Positions 21,851 through 32,787 of a stretch of 64,000 nucleotides of DNA are shown here, piece after piece. This stretch comes from Pisolithus tinctorius. Lineage: Eukaryota; Basidiomycota; Agaricomycetes; Boletales; Pisolithaceae. A program made the position numbers and the translations under genes. Location: NCBI GenBank assembly GCA_024663395.1, contig JANFAH010000021.1:806001-870000 (forward strand), in the 5' to 3' direction. Below the pieces are notes generated by a model, which worked only from the letters and a program-made list of their open reading frames with translations, was not told the origin of the DNA and made no database searches. Numbering within the stretch: the stretch's first letter is position 1; each line of letters begins with the position of its first letter.

Positions 21851-24800
21851 ATGTCCACTCTTTCTAGTCCCAATTCTTTACTTCTGTCTGTAACTCTTCT
21901 TGACTACTCTGTTGATACTGTTTCTGCATTGATTGATTCTGGCTCTTCTCATTGTTTTGTAGATCCATTGATAATCAAAAAAATATGCTATTCCTGTTTC
22001 CTCCATTTCTCCACCAGTTCCGCTCTGCTTGTTTGATGGTAGTACAAATGCTGTCATTTCCCAAGAAGTAGATCTTTCCCTCTGCTTTCCTTCCAGCAAT
22101 GTCAATTCCATTTCATTTTATGTTACTCTGTTGGATTCTTCATGTTTGCTGGTATTAGGACACAACTGGCTCTCCTGCTTCAATCTGTTGATTGACTGGG
22201 TACTGGGCAGTATATTGTTCAAACCATCATTACAGGGAATGCTGACACCCCAGGCACCTTCATCATCTTCCACTGCAACCTCCGCTCTGTCTGCAGCTCT
22301 GACTGCAACTCCGACTGACTCGCTGCGCTGCACTCCACTCATCTCACTCATCAATGCTGCTGTGTATGTCAGAGCCTTTGCTCTCCCTGGCTCTAGACAG
22401 TTCTGCTTACAGCTCTCCACTGATGATGTGAAGCTTCATGTGTCCTCTGCTTCCTCTCTGCCTCCTGACCTCTCCTCAGTCCCTCCTGAGTATCACAAGT
22501 TTGCTGACATCTTTAGTAAAGACAAGGCTACTGAACTTCCACCACATCGCTTGTTCAATCTCAAGATCAACCTCGAGGAAGGAGCCTCTCTGCCCATTGG
22601 CACGATTTACTCTCTTTCTCTGCCAGAGCTTGAGGCTCTCTGCACCTTTATTGATGAGCATCTTGGCTATGGTTTCATCAAACAGTCCACCTCTGCTCAC
22701 AGTGCCCCTGTCCTCTTTGTAAAGGAGAAGGACAGTTCACTCTGCCTCTGCATAGATTATCAAGGACTCAACAAAATCACAAAAAAAGATTGCTATCTGC
22801 TGCCACTCATCTCCAACCTACTTGACTCTCCAAGCCACACTAAAGTCTACACCAAGATTGATCTCCACCATGCCTATCATCTAGTCCACATAGCAGATGG
22901 AGATGAATGGAAAACAGCTTTCCACACTCATTATGGTTCTTACAAGTGGTGGGTAATGCCATTTGGTCTGACTAACGTGCCTGTGGCTTTCCAGCAATTC
23001 ATCAATAGCATCTTTGCAGACATGCTCAATGTCTGCATCATGGTATACCTTGATGACATCCTAATCTATTTGCAGGACATGGAGTTGCATCGCAAACATG
23101 TAAAAGAGGTACTCCGCCACCTTCGAAAGCATGGTCTTTATGCCAAGCCAGAGAAGTGTGAGTTTCACTCTGACTCCGTTGAGTACCTCAGTTATGTCCT
23201 TTTTCCCTCTGGTCTCACCATGTCCACTGAGAAGGTTCAGGCAGTCTGTGACTGGCCTGAGCTGCAGAAGGTGCGAGACATCCAGTCTTTCCTTGGCTTT
23301 GCCAATTTCTACAGACAATTCATTAATAACTACTCTGACATTGTCATTCCACTCACTCACCTCACACGAAAGGGTGCTCCTTGGAACTTTTCTGAGGAGT
23401 GCCACTCTGCTTTCCTCTGCCTGAAGGATGCCTTCAGCTCTGCTCCTGTTCTTGCTCACTGGGTCCCTGATGCTCCACTTACAGTGGAAACCAATGCCTC
23501 TGACTATGCCATTGCTGGCATTTTGTCGATCACCTGCTCTGATGGTGAACTCCACCCAGTCGCTTTCTACTCTCATACCATGACCACACCAAAACTCAAC
23601 TATGATACCCATGACAAGGAGCTGTTGGCTATCTTCAAGGCTTTCTGCCATTGGTGGCATTACCTAGAGGGTTCTGCCTTACCTGTTGATGTGGTGATGG
23701 ACCACAAAAACCTTGAGTATTTCTCCACCTCTAAGGTCCTCACTTGTTGACAGGCCCACTGGTTGGAGTACCTTTCCCAGTTCAACCTTTCCATCTGCTT
23801 CTGACCTGGCTGCCTAGGAGCCAAACCCAATGCACTTATGCAACGTTGGGATGTCCACCCAAAAGGGGGGGATAGGGACTACACGCAGGTAAAGCCTCAT
23901 AATCTCCGCCCTATGTTTACACAGGAGCAACTTGCATCGTCCCTCTGTACCACTACCCTCATGGCACCTGTGCTCCGTGCCACCATGGTCTTCGATGTTG
24001 AGTGCTTGCACTCTGACATCATCTCCACTCTACCATCTGACCCTGTCTCTGCCAGCCATCTTCCAACTCTGACTAAGCCTCTGTGGTCCCTGGACTCTGA
24101 CAGTCTACTCCACCTTGACAGTCACATCTTTGCCCCTGACATTGATGATCTCTGCCTCCAAGTGCTTTGGTTTAAGCATGACCATCCTCTAGCAGGCCAT
24201 TTCAGGCAAAACTGCACCCTAGAACTTGTCTGCAGGGACTATGTGTGGCCTAACCTCTGCTCTGATGTGAAAGAATATGTCAGGTCTTGCACCACCTGTG
24301 GACAGAGCAAAACTCTGTGCCACCACCCCTATGGTCTACTGAAGCAACTCCCTGTCCCAGAGAGACCTTGGAACTCCATCTCCATGGACTTCATTGAGCA
24401 CCTCCCCAACTCTGATGGCCACTCTGCCATCCTTGTGGTAGTGGACCACCTCTCAAAGCAAGTGGTGTTCATCCCCACCCATGACTCTGTCACCTCCGCT
24501 GAACTCGCTAAGCTCTTCCTTACCCATGTCTTCTCCAAGCATGGAGTACCAGCTAATGTCACCTCTGACAGAGGTCCTGAGTTCATCTCACACTTATTCT
24601 GCTCTTTAGGAAAGGCCCTTGATATGTGTCTTCACTTCACTTCAGGTTACCACGCAGAAGGTGATGGCCAGACCGAGCAAACGAACCAGACCCTTGAACA
24701 GTACCTTCGTGTCTACTGTAACTACCAACAAGACAACTGGGCTGAGCCGTTACCCCTAGTGGAGTTTGCTTTCAACAATGCACCAAGTGCAACTACTGGA

Positions 24801-25469
24801 GTTTCCCCCTTCTTCGCTAACAAGGGATACCATCCAAACCTATCTGTGGTCCCTGGCCAAGACTTCACTTCTCCAAGGGCTCATAACTATGTCGTTGAGC
24901 TCTCTGCCCTTCATGACTTCCTCTGCTCTGAAATGTCTGCCACTCAGCAGTGCTACCAGGGTCCAGCAGATGCCAGATGCATACCTCCACCTGAGTTTAA
25001 GGTTGGAGAACAGGCCTATGTCAAAGCCAAGTACTTCCACTCCACTTGTCCTTTGGAAAAACTCTCCAAAAAGTACTTAGGTCCATTCACCATCTTGGCC
25101 AGGCCAGGTATGCATTCTGTCACCCTTAAGCTCCCTGACTCTATGCACTCGGTACATCTTGTCTTCCATGTCTCACAACTGGAAGCCACAGCAGCTAACC
25201 CCTTCCCAAACTGATAACAACCTCCACCTCCACCAGTGGATGTTGATGGTGACCTTGAGTATGAAGTATCAGAGATACTTGACTCTAAGGTGGACTGCCA
25301 TCACTGCCATTGTCAACTCTTGTATCTAGTCCACTGGGCTGGTTATGAGAACACCAATGAAGAAACCTCTTGGTTGCTTGCAACTGAGCTAGATCACACA
25401 TCTGACATAGTATCTGCTTTCCATGAACACTATCCACACAAACCTGGCCCATACCAACCTCTGCCATAA
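21851..25469 (+). pseudogene. gypsy B pol (protease, RT, RNase H, integrase, chromodomain)
   Basis: Protease has LIDSGSSHCFVD, followed by a frameshift at a seven-A run (21,977-21,983). RT has TKIDLHHAYHL and YLDDILIY. RNase H has ETNASDYAIAGILS and YDTHDKELLAI. Integrase has MDFIEHL, SDRGPEF and GDGQTEQ, then GPF and VHLVFHVSQLE. The chromodomain is YLVHWAGYENTNEETSW. Lesions include TGA at 23,748 and 23,802 and TGATAA at 25,212. Around 23,739-23,825 Arg codons have become Cys or stop (LTC, then stop, QAHW; ICF, then stop, PGCLG), the clearest local cluster of CpG decay. Confidence 0.88.
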
Positions 25470-25911
25470 TACTCTGCCTACATAATCCTCTTCTGCAGGC
25501 CAACTCTGCCTCTTACTGAGCTACCTTAAGTACTTTAGAATTTTCTCCACTTATCCATTTCACTTCTTAGAGTCACAAACAAAATCACAAGTCTATCTCA
25601 TAGTAGTACAAAAATATACAAACTAAAAAACAAAAAAAAAAGAAAAGAAAAAAACAAAACAAAACAACTTTACTCTTCCATTGCTTGTTCTCTGCCACCC
25701 TCCGGTTCTTCTCCACCTTCCTTCTCTCTGACTTCTTCCTCTTCCTCGTTATCCCCCTCCACACCTTCATCCACTTCCTCGTTCTTGTCCTCTGCCACCT
25801 CTGACTGAGGCCTCTTCCATCCTCCACCTGCGTGCTCAAACTTGGCTATCCTGGCCTCTTGCGCATCCTCTCTCCTCCTCATCTCTGCCCATTCTGCCCA
25901 CTGTCAAGTTT
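25470..25911 (-). pseudogene. gypsy B downstream region with antisense-gene remnant
   Basis: An A-rich stretch (25,625-25,670) precedes a minus-strand frame (about 25,676-25,905) encoding an acidic tail with EEEEEVREKEGGEEPEGG. Position, orientation and acidity match the C-terminus of the antisense gene of element A2. The rest is removed by the reverse family A LTR at 25,912. Confidence 0.5.
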
Positions 25912-26426
25912 GGGATGTCCAGGTTGAGGCTGGACCAGAGACCAAAGCGGGTGTGAGGCCAAGGGATCGGAGTCAGGGGTAAAGATGAAGGTACAGATGG
26001 GTGGACTGGTTGGACTTAGTGGCTGAGGATACAGCGCTATTCCCTTGTGTGGGTCTCAGTCCAAGTCCGAGGCCAAGATGGGGTTATCAGGGTTAACTTA
26101 GTTGATTTTAGACTGAGGGGTACAGGCCGAGTATCTATGAGCTTATATACCAGAAGTAACTATAGTACAGAGACCAGTAATGCCAGTCTCACAAAGATTG
26201 CTAAGGTGATTGGTAAGACAGGTATTAGTAAGACATGACTAAGACGATGGAGACTGGGACAAAGTGGACTGGGGACAGGACCGGGCAGGACTTAACCGAA
26301 ATGACATGCACTGCAATGCAGTGCTTACCATGCTAGGACATCTGGGGACAAGGGTTTGGCAAGGCCAAGGCCAGACTAAGTGAGTGCAAGGCCAAGTCTG
26401 GCCAGGGTCGAGACATGGCTATGACA
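25912..26426 (-). repeat. 3' LTR of gypsy A2
   Basis: The reverse complement starts TGTCATAGCCATG and ends AACTTGACA, and aligns along its length with the LTR at 17,058-17,591. Many differences are CG versus TG/CA. Confidence 0.85.
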
Positions 26427-26441
26427 GTATCCCCCTCTTAG
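26427..26441 (-). other. polypurine tract of gypsy A2
   Basis: On the minus strand TAAGAGGGGGATAC lies immediately before the LTR start TGTCAT. The same AAGAGGGGGATAC precedes the LTR at 58,247, which supports its role as plus-strand primer. Confidence 0.7.
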
Positions 26442-26563
26442 GGGTCGAACCCATGAGACCCCTGCGAGAGTGGTAGGCTGAGTCCAAAACTTGGCTGAGT
26501 TCACAAAACTGATACTTGTGGCCCGCTAAGCCCTTTGCATCTTTCTTTCTCATCCCAACCATC

Positions 26564-27621
26564 ATGTCCAACTCAAGACTGATCATCACTGCTGACAACA
26601 ACAACGAAGGCCAAGTTGTTGTCAACTTGGCCCAAGTCCCTGATGATGACATCAGGTACAACACCAATGACAAAGAGGAGGTGATGAGGGCAAAGGCAAA
26701 GGAGAGGAAAAGGCGAAAGGTGGCTGAGCAAGCCTGGTGGGAGGAGAAGGCTCAGCTTGAAGCCGAGAGAGCAGAAAGGGAGAAGGCTGAAGCCAAGAGG
26801 GCAGCACGGGAGGCTGAAGAGGAGAGAGCGCACAAGGAGGAGGAGAAGCATAGAGCCGAGGAGGAAAGGGAGGCCAAGCAAAAGCATAAGGCCAAGGCCG
26901 ACAAGGGAGATGAGGCCAGGGGGGAGGTGAGGAAGGTGGTTATGGACCCCAGGTGAGTGATTTTTTCAACCTTGTGCATATCCCCTCTGACAACCCCTTT
27001 AGCTGCACTTGCTGTGCCCGGGCCCAAACTGTCTGTGAGTTCATCATAGACAGTAACAAGAAGCGCATCGCCTGCATGCAATGCAACCTATCAAAAGGCA
27101 AGTGTTGCTGGCCCAGGGATGGGAAGGATACTGAGGCTGGTCCCAAGGCCGTGGGGAAGGTTGGCAAGGGGAAGAAAAGGAAAGCTGACGAGGAGACACC
27201 TGAGCCCGGGCTGAGTCAGAAGAAGCAAGTGAAGTCGAGGCCGACCGAGGTGCTGGAGATCGACAAGCCTGAGGCTGGTGGGAGTGGGGTGACGAAGGCC
27301 AGAGCAGGGGGGCTCTCGGGCTTAGAGGATAAGCTCAAGCAGCTTATTGATGTCACAGGGCTCATTGCCAACAACCTGGTGGGCCTTTTCAAACTTCAAG
27401 AGGCTGTGGTCAAGAACTCAGGCCGCATTGCTGATGCACTCGAGGCCATAATCGACGAGTCCTTTGGCTTCGGGGTGGCAGTCACCCCTTCGGATTTGGG
27501 GTCATCCAAGCTCGACTTGGATGAGTTGCATGAGGAGGCTGCCTGGCTGCAGGCCGAGGCCAAGGGTGAAGAGGAAGAGGAAGCCGAGGGGGGGGATGAT
27601 CCCATGGCTGAGGCCGAGTAG
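26564..27621 (+). CDS. antisense accessory gene of gypsy A2: coiled coil plus Cys6 cluster
   Basis: Two exons (26564-26952, 27003-27621; a 50-nt GT-AG intron) give 335 aa with no lesion, on the strand opposite to gag-pol and converging on pol. Residues about 50-125 are Glu/Lys/Arg/Ala-rich and look like a coiled coil (EEKAQLEAERAEREKAEAKR). Cys131, 134, 141, 154, 157 and 164 have C-X2-C-X6-C-X12-C-X2-C-X6-C spacing, as in Gal4-type Zn2Cys6 DNA-binding clusters. A Lys/Arg-rich linker (GKGKKRKADEE) follows, then an amphipathic segment and an acidic tail. Homologous remnants lie in the same position in the elements at 45.4-58.8 kb and 18.0-25.9 kb. DNA binding is inference. It may be a captured host gene; similar hypothetical proteins seem common in Agaricomycetes. 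Confidence 0.72.
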
Positions 27622-27813
27622 TCATCATAGCATAGAGTCTTGTAGTCTTTCCTCTGTGAATGTCATATGTGGTGTCCAGTGTCCACCCTCGGTCTTGTAT
27701 AGTAAGTGAGAACAGACAAGAAAAAGAAAACATAGTAAGTAAGGGATCAAAAGGAACACTAGATACCGATAGGAAAATAGAAACAGAAAACTGAGGCTGG
27801 TTGAGACCGGTCC

Positions 27814-30800
27814 TCATTGGTATGGGCCAGGTTTGTTGGGATAGTGGGAATGGAGCTCTTGCATGAGTTCAGAGGCATTGTCAAGCTCTGTAGCGAGTAC
27901 CCAAGTGGTTTCCTTGTCTGTCCCTTTGTAGCCAGTCCACCGGACTAAGTATTGAAGCCAACACTGGCAACGTCAGTCGACCTTAGAGTCGAGGATCTCT
28001 GCTACCTTGAACTCTAGTTCACCATTGACTTCAACTGGTGGAGGTGGTGGTTGAGTCCAGTTTGGGATGGTATTAGGGGTGGCCAGCTCAAGCTGGGAGA
28101 TGTGGAAGACCAGGTGGACTGTGCACATTGAGTCTGGCAGGCGCAGTGTGAATGAGTGGGTACCGGCCTGAGCCATGACCGGATACAGCCCAAGATTCTT
28201 TTCTGAGAGTTTCTTGGAAGGCCAAGTTGACTGGAAGTATTTGGCTTTTACATATACCTGGTCACCGACCTTGAAGTCTGGAGCCAGCATGCATTTAGCA
28301 TCAGCCGGGCCCTGGTAATGCTGTTGTGCAAGGGACATTTCTTCCCATAGGTATTGATGCAGTGAGTCTAAGTCGACTGCATAGTCACGAGCCCAAGTGG
28401 AGGTAAGGTCGTGCTCTGGGTATACTGAGATGTTAGGGTGGTAGCCCTTATTAGCAAAGAAGGGTGAAACACCGGTAGCAGTGCTAGGGGCATTGTTGTA
28501 CACGAACTCAGCCAAAGGTAGTAGATTGGCCCAGTTGTCCTGCTGATAGTTGCAGTACACTTGGAGGTATTGTTCTAGAGTCTGGTTGGTCCTTTCAGTC
28601 TGGCCATCACCTTCAGGGTGGTAGCCTGAGGTGAAATGTAGGCACATGTCTAAGGCCTTACCAAGTGACCGGAAGAAATGAGATATGAACTCCAAGCCTC
28701 GGTCTGAGGTTGCATGGGCCAGCACTCCATGCTTAGAAAAGACATGGAGTAAGAAAAGTTCGGCAAGTTCTGGGGCTGTTATGGTGTTGTGGGTGGGGAT
28801 GAATATGGCCTGCTTGGAAAGCCAGTCAACTACAACGAGGATGGCCATGAAGCTGGTTGAGGCTGGGAGCTGCTCGATGAAATCCATAGAGATAGAATTC
28901 CATGGCTTCTCTGGCACCAGGAGTTGCTTGAGAAGGCTGTAAGGCTGATGGTGGGGAACCTTAGCCTGAGCACAGGCTGTGCAGGAGCAGACATAATCTT
29001 TGACAAATGTCCTGAGGCCAGGCCAGGTATACTCACACCGTATGAGTTCCAGTGTGCAGTTTTGGCTGAAGTGGCCAGACAGAGGGTGGTCATGCTTGAG
29101 GTGCAAGACCCTAAGGTGGAGGTCATTTGAGTCTGGCATGTAGATCCTTCCATCAAGTCAAAGGAAGCTGGTGTCATCCACTGACCACTGGGGATCAGTC
29201 ATGTTGGACAGGCAGATTTGTGAGACCGGGTTGTCTGGCAGTGTGGCCAGGATATCACTGTGTAACTTCTCGACATCCATTAGGGCAACTGCTCATAAGA
29301 CTGGGTACTCGAGGTATGTGGCACAAAGGGAGACTGCTAGCTGCTCCTGGGTGAAGACCGGTCTCAGGTTTTGTGGGTTCACTCGGGTGTAGCTGCTATC
29401 CCCCTCTTTGGGGTAGATGTCCCATCATCTAGTCAGGGTGTTGGGCTTAGCTCTGAGCTTACCAGGCCTGAATCTGATGATCATATTAAACTGAGAAAGG
29501 AATTCTGACCAGCGAGCTTGGCAGCGGGTGAGCACTTTAGAGGTGGAGAAGTACTCGAGGTTCTTGTGGTCAGTAACAACATCGACCAGTGAGGCTGAGC
29601 CTTTGAGGTAATGGTGCCAGGTATGGAATGCTTCGAAAATTGCAAGCAATTCCTTATCATGGGTGTCATAATTCAACTCTGGGGCAGTCAGGGTTCAGGA
29701 GTAGAATGCGACCAGATGTATCTGGCTGTCACCGCAGGTGATAGAGAGGATGCTGGCGATGGCATAATCCGATGCATTGGTCTCAACAGTGATGGGAACC
29801 CTGGGGATGAAATGAGTTAAGACTGGCGCGGTAGTAAAGGCAGCCTTGAGGTTGTTGAATGACCGGCAGCATTCCTCAGAGAAGTTCCAAGGAGCCCCCT
29901 TGCAGGTAAGCTGAGTCAGTGGCACAACAATGTCCGAGTAGTTAAATATAAAGCAGCGGTAGAAGTTAGCGAAGCTGAGGAAAGACTGTATGTCTTTGAC
30001 CTTGTGAGGCTTGGGCCAATCGCAGATGGTCTGGACCTTTTCCTTCGACATTGTGAGGCTGGCAGGGGAAAGGTGGAATCTGAGGTATTTGACCAAGTCC
30101 AAGTGAAACTCACATTTCTCCAGCTTCGCATACAGGCCATGAAGCTGAAGCTGGTGGAGGACCTCTTGGACATGCTGCTTGTGAGACTCCTTATCTCCAG
30201 AGTAGATCAAAATGTCATCTAGGTAGACGACCATGCAGACGTCCAACATATCTGCAAAGATAGTGTTGACGAAGCGCTGGAAAGCAGCCAGGGCATTGGT
30301 GAGGCCGAAAGGCATCACTAACCACTTGTAGGATCCATACCAAGTCCAGAACACAGTCTTCCATTCATTGCCCGGGGCAATCTGGATGAGGTGGTAGGCA
30401 TGCTGAAGGTCAATTTTAGTGTAGATCTTGGCTCGGCTTGGTGAATCCAAGAGGTCGGAGATGAGCAGGAGTGGGTAGCAGTCTTTCTTAGTGATTTTGT
30501 TGAGGCTGCAGAAATCTACACAGAGCCAGAGGGAGCCATCCTTCTTCTTGACAAAGAGGACCAGTGCAGCATAAGGGGAAGAGGTAGGTCGAATGAATCC
30601 GGTAGTAAGGTTTTCATCAATGAAAGTCCAGAGAGCTTGGAGCTCAACTGGAGACAGCGAGTAGATGGTGCTGAGGGGCAGGGTTGTTCCTTTTTCAAGC
30701 TCTATTTTCAGGTCATACTCCCAGTGTGGTGGGAGTGCCAAGGCCTTGGCTTTACTGAAGACATCAGCAAGGTCATGGTACTCTTCCGGTACATTGGGCA

Positions 30801-31470
30801 AGGCTGGAGGAGGGGAAGCTGAGGCTGATTGGGCTTGAGCTGAGTCCAAGGGGCAGAGCTGAAGTTGGAATTGGACAGACCCTTCTAGTTTGCAGGCACG
30901 CACAAAAGTGGCTGCATTGATTAGAGAAACAAGAGGGGCCTTCAGGGGGGTGCGAGTCGGGGAGTTGGAGACCGGTACAGATGGTGCAAGGCCGGGTTGG
31001 TCACTAGGACCGGAGTCAGGAAGGCCAGTGGGGACCAGGCTTACAGGGGGTGTCGATGGGGTTGGCATTCCTTGTGTATGAGTCCGGAAAGTAATACTGC
31101 TCAATACCCAGTCAATCAACAGATTGCATTGGGTGAGCCAGTTATGCCCGAGAACTACTCTACACTTGGAATCCAATGGGGCAAGGTACAGGGTTACTGG
31201 TGTGACATCGCCAGATGCAAAGCAGATACTGACATCTACTGCCTGGGTTATAGTAAAGGTGGACATTCCATCGAAGAGCCGGAGTCGGATTGGTGAGACC
31301 GAGTAAGGGGTAAAAGAGTGTTGATTAGCAAATTGGTTATCTATGAAACAATGTGTGGAACCGGAGTCCACTAAAGTATGAAGCCGAGGTACCTCTGGGT
31401 TTTCTAATGTGACATAGGGGGTTAAAGAACTCAGACTGGAAGGAGTGGATGCGTTGAGACGAGCCTCCAA
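27814..31470 (-). pseudogene. gypsy A2 pol (protease, RT, RNase H, integrase, chromodomain)
   Basis: Protease DSGSTHCFID, RT YLDDILIYSGD and RNase H ETNASDYAIASILS lie in one frame down to a TGA at 29,695. Integrase resumes with YDTHDKELLAIF, MDFIEQLPAS, SDRGLEF and GDGQTERTNQ, and ends with the chromodomain YLVRWTGYKG. In-frame TGA codons break it near 29,695, 29,427, 29,294, 29,170 and 27,975. At the second, the sister copy near 47,676 has CGA (Arg), direct evidence for CGA to TGA. The pol N-terminus lacks a useful ATG, consistent with expression by frameshifting from gag. Confidence 0.88.
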
Positions 31471-31493
31471 GTTTGCACAACCGGAGTCAACAC

Positions 31494-31539
31494 AGCTCCC
31501 AGATTGTGCGGAGTCCTGGGAGCTGCTACCTATTTTTTT
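31494..31539 (-). promoter_or_regulatory. -1 ribosomal frameshift signal, gypsy A2 gag/pol
   Basis: On the minus strand the gag frame ends ACA AAA AAA TAG: a canonical A AAA AAA heptamer (31,533-31,539) touching the stop (31,530-31,532). After an 8-nt spacer, AGCTCCCAG (31,516-31,524 on the plus strand reads CTGGGAGCT) pairs with CTGGGAGCT across a 13-nt loop. The -1 frame is open from the slip site into the pol frame. Confidence 0.75.
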
Positions 31540-32787
31540 GTCTCGGGGGTAGAACCTGAGCCCGAGGCTGGTGTGGCCTCAGTGGTGGCTGCAGTGTGAA
31601 CTTTGGCCTTTCCAGCTTTCTTGGGGCATTTGTCAGCAAAATGACTGGACCCTCTGCAGAACATGCAGAGGTTTCCGTCTAGGCGACACTTGCATTCCTT
31701 GGGGGTAAGCTTTCCATCTTTGCCAAGTTTGCTAGGCTCGGGCTTGGACGAATTGCTGTTACTATTGTTGCCCAGCTTCGATGAAGCCAGCTTGGGGGAA
31801 GATCCAGAGTTGTTATTGTTACTGCCAGTCTTGGATTTATCTTGGCTGGTCTTGGCTTGATTGTTACTGCTGGAACCGCTGAACTTATTGTTGCTGGAGT
31901 TGGACAAGCCCTGGTGTTTACTCGCCTGCTGAACTTCCTCCTTGCGCTCCCAGTAGCACACATCTATTTCCTGGGCGAGATGGTGGAGCTCATGTAGTGT
32001 CCGGGGTTTTCCAACTCGACAGACTTCGTCCTTAATCCAGTCTGGGAGCCTGGAATAGAAATGATGGCACAGTGCACCATCTCTGTAGCCTTGGACTTGC
32101 GAAGCAAGCCAATTAAAGTCTACTACATACTTCTTAATGCACTGACTTTCCTTCATATGTAAATGGTCAAGTTGGCTCTCAGTGTCAGCGACCAGATTGT
32201 GGGGGCTGAAGGTGGTTTGTAGCTCCAGGATGAACTCCCTCCAGGAGTCCATCCAGAGAGGCCAGTCATCGGGGTCATTGAGCCTGAGCAAGTCTGGCTC
32301 AAACCACTCAAGAGCCATACCTTTGAGGTAGGACTGGGCGAAGATGACCTTGGCATGGTCAGTCCTGAAAGCCTGGGGTCGGTCTTGGAAGTTGAGCTCG
32401 CACTGGATAAAGAAAGCATGAAGCTTCTTGGGGTCGGTTCTGTCAAAAGTGTTGGGGTTGCATAACTTGGTCCTGCTTGAGGACTCAGGACTAGTACAGG
32501 CACTGCGAGCCAACAATTTGATGGCCGATGCAAGACTATCGAAGACTGCAACCGCAGGTTCAGTGTCTGGGTCTGGGAAGTCCAGTTTGTCCTCCAGATC
32601 ATCATCATCTGGATTATCATTACTGGGACCATCATCATTGGGGTCATTATCTTCTGGGTTATTACCATTATTGTTGCCTGGCCCATCATCCCCAGGATCA
32701 CTGCTGGGGATGGGAGCAATGGGATGATGTGGGGTAGGGGTATTGGATGTGTGGGCTGAAAAGCCCCTGAAGGGACTAACGGTGTCA
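31530..32787 (-). pseudogene. gypsy A2 gag, 5' end replaced by element C2
   Basis: An Asp/Asn-rich N-terminal region is followed by the capsid-like LHAFFIQCELNFQDRPQAFR and WFEPDLLRLNDPDDWPLWMD. A Ser/Asn/Lys linker and the zinc knuckle CMFCRGSSHFADKC come next. The frame is open for 419 codons. Its original first ~45 codons are missing; an in-frame ATG at 32,810 comes from the end of element C2, giving a chimeric N-terminus. Compared with A1 the junction falls at SPFRGF. Confidence 0.8.

Larger units (their letters stand above)
18011..25911 (+). mobile_element. gypsy family B chromovirus, decayed, nested C1 insertion
   Basis: The order is 5' LTR, gag (split by element C1), protease, reverse transcriptase, RNase H, integrase with chromodomain, then the remnant of an antisense gene. 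The 3' LTR is missing because a reverse family A LTR begins at 25,912. Chromodomain integrases bind heterochromatin marks, which fits the nested clustering seen here. Confidence 0.85.
25912..32782 (-). mobile_element. gypsy family A chromovirus A2, minus strand, 5' truncated
   Basis: Read on the minus strand: gag (N-terminus lost), frameshift signal, pol with chromodomain, a long 3' region holding a gene on the opposite strand, polypurine tract and 3' LTR. Element C2 abuts the gag at 32,783 and the 5' LTR is absent. It is less decayed than gypsy B. Confidence 0.88.
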
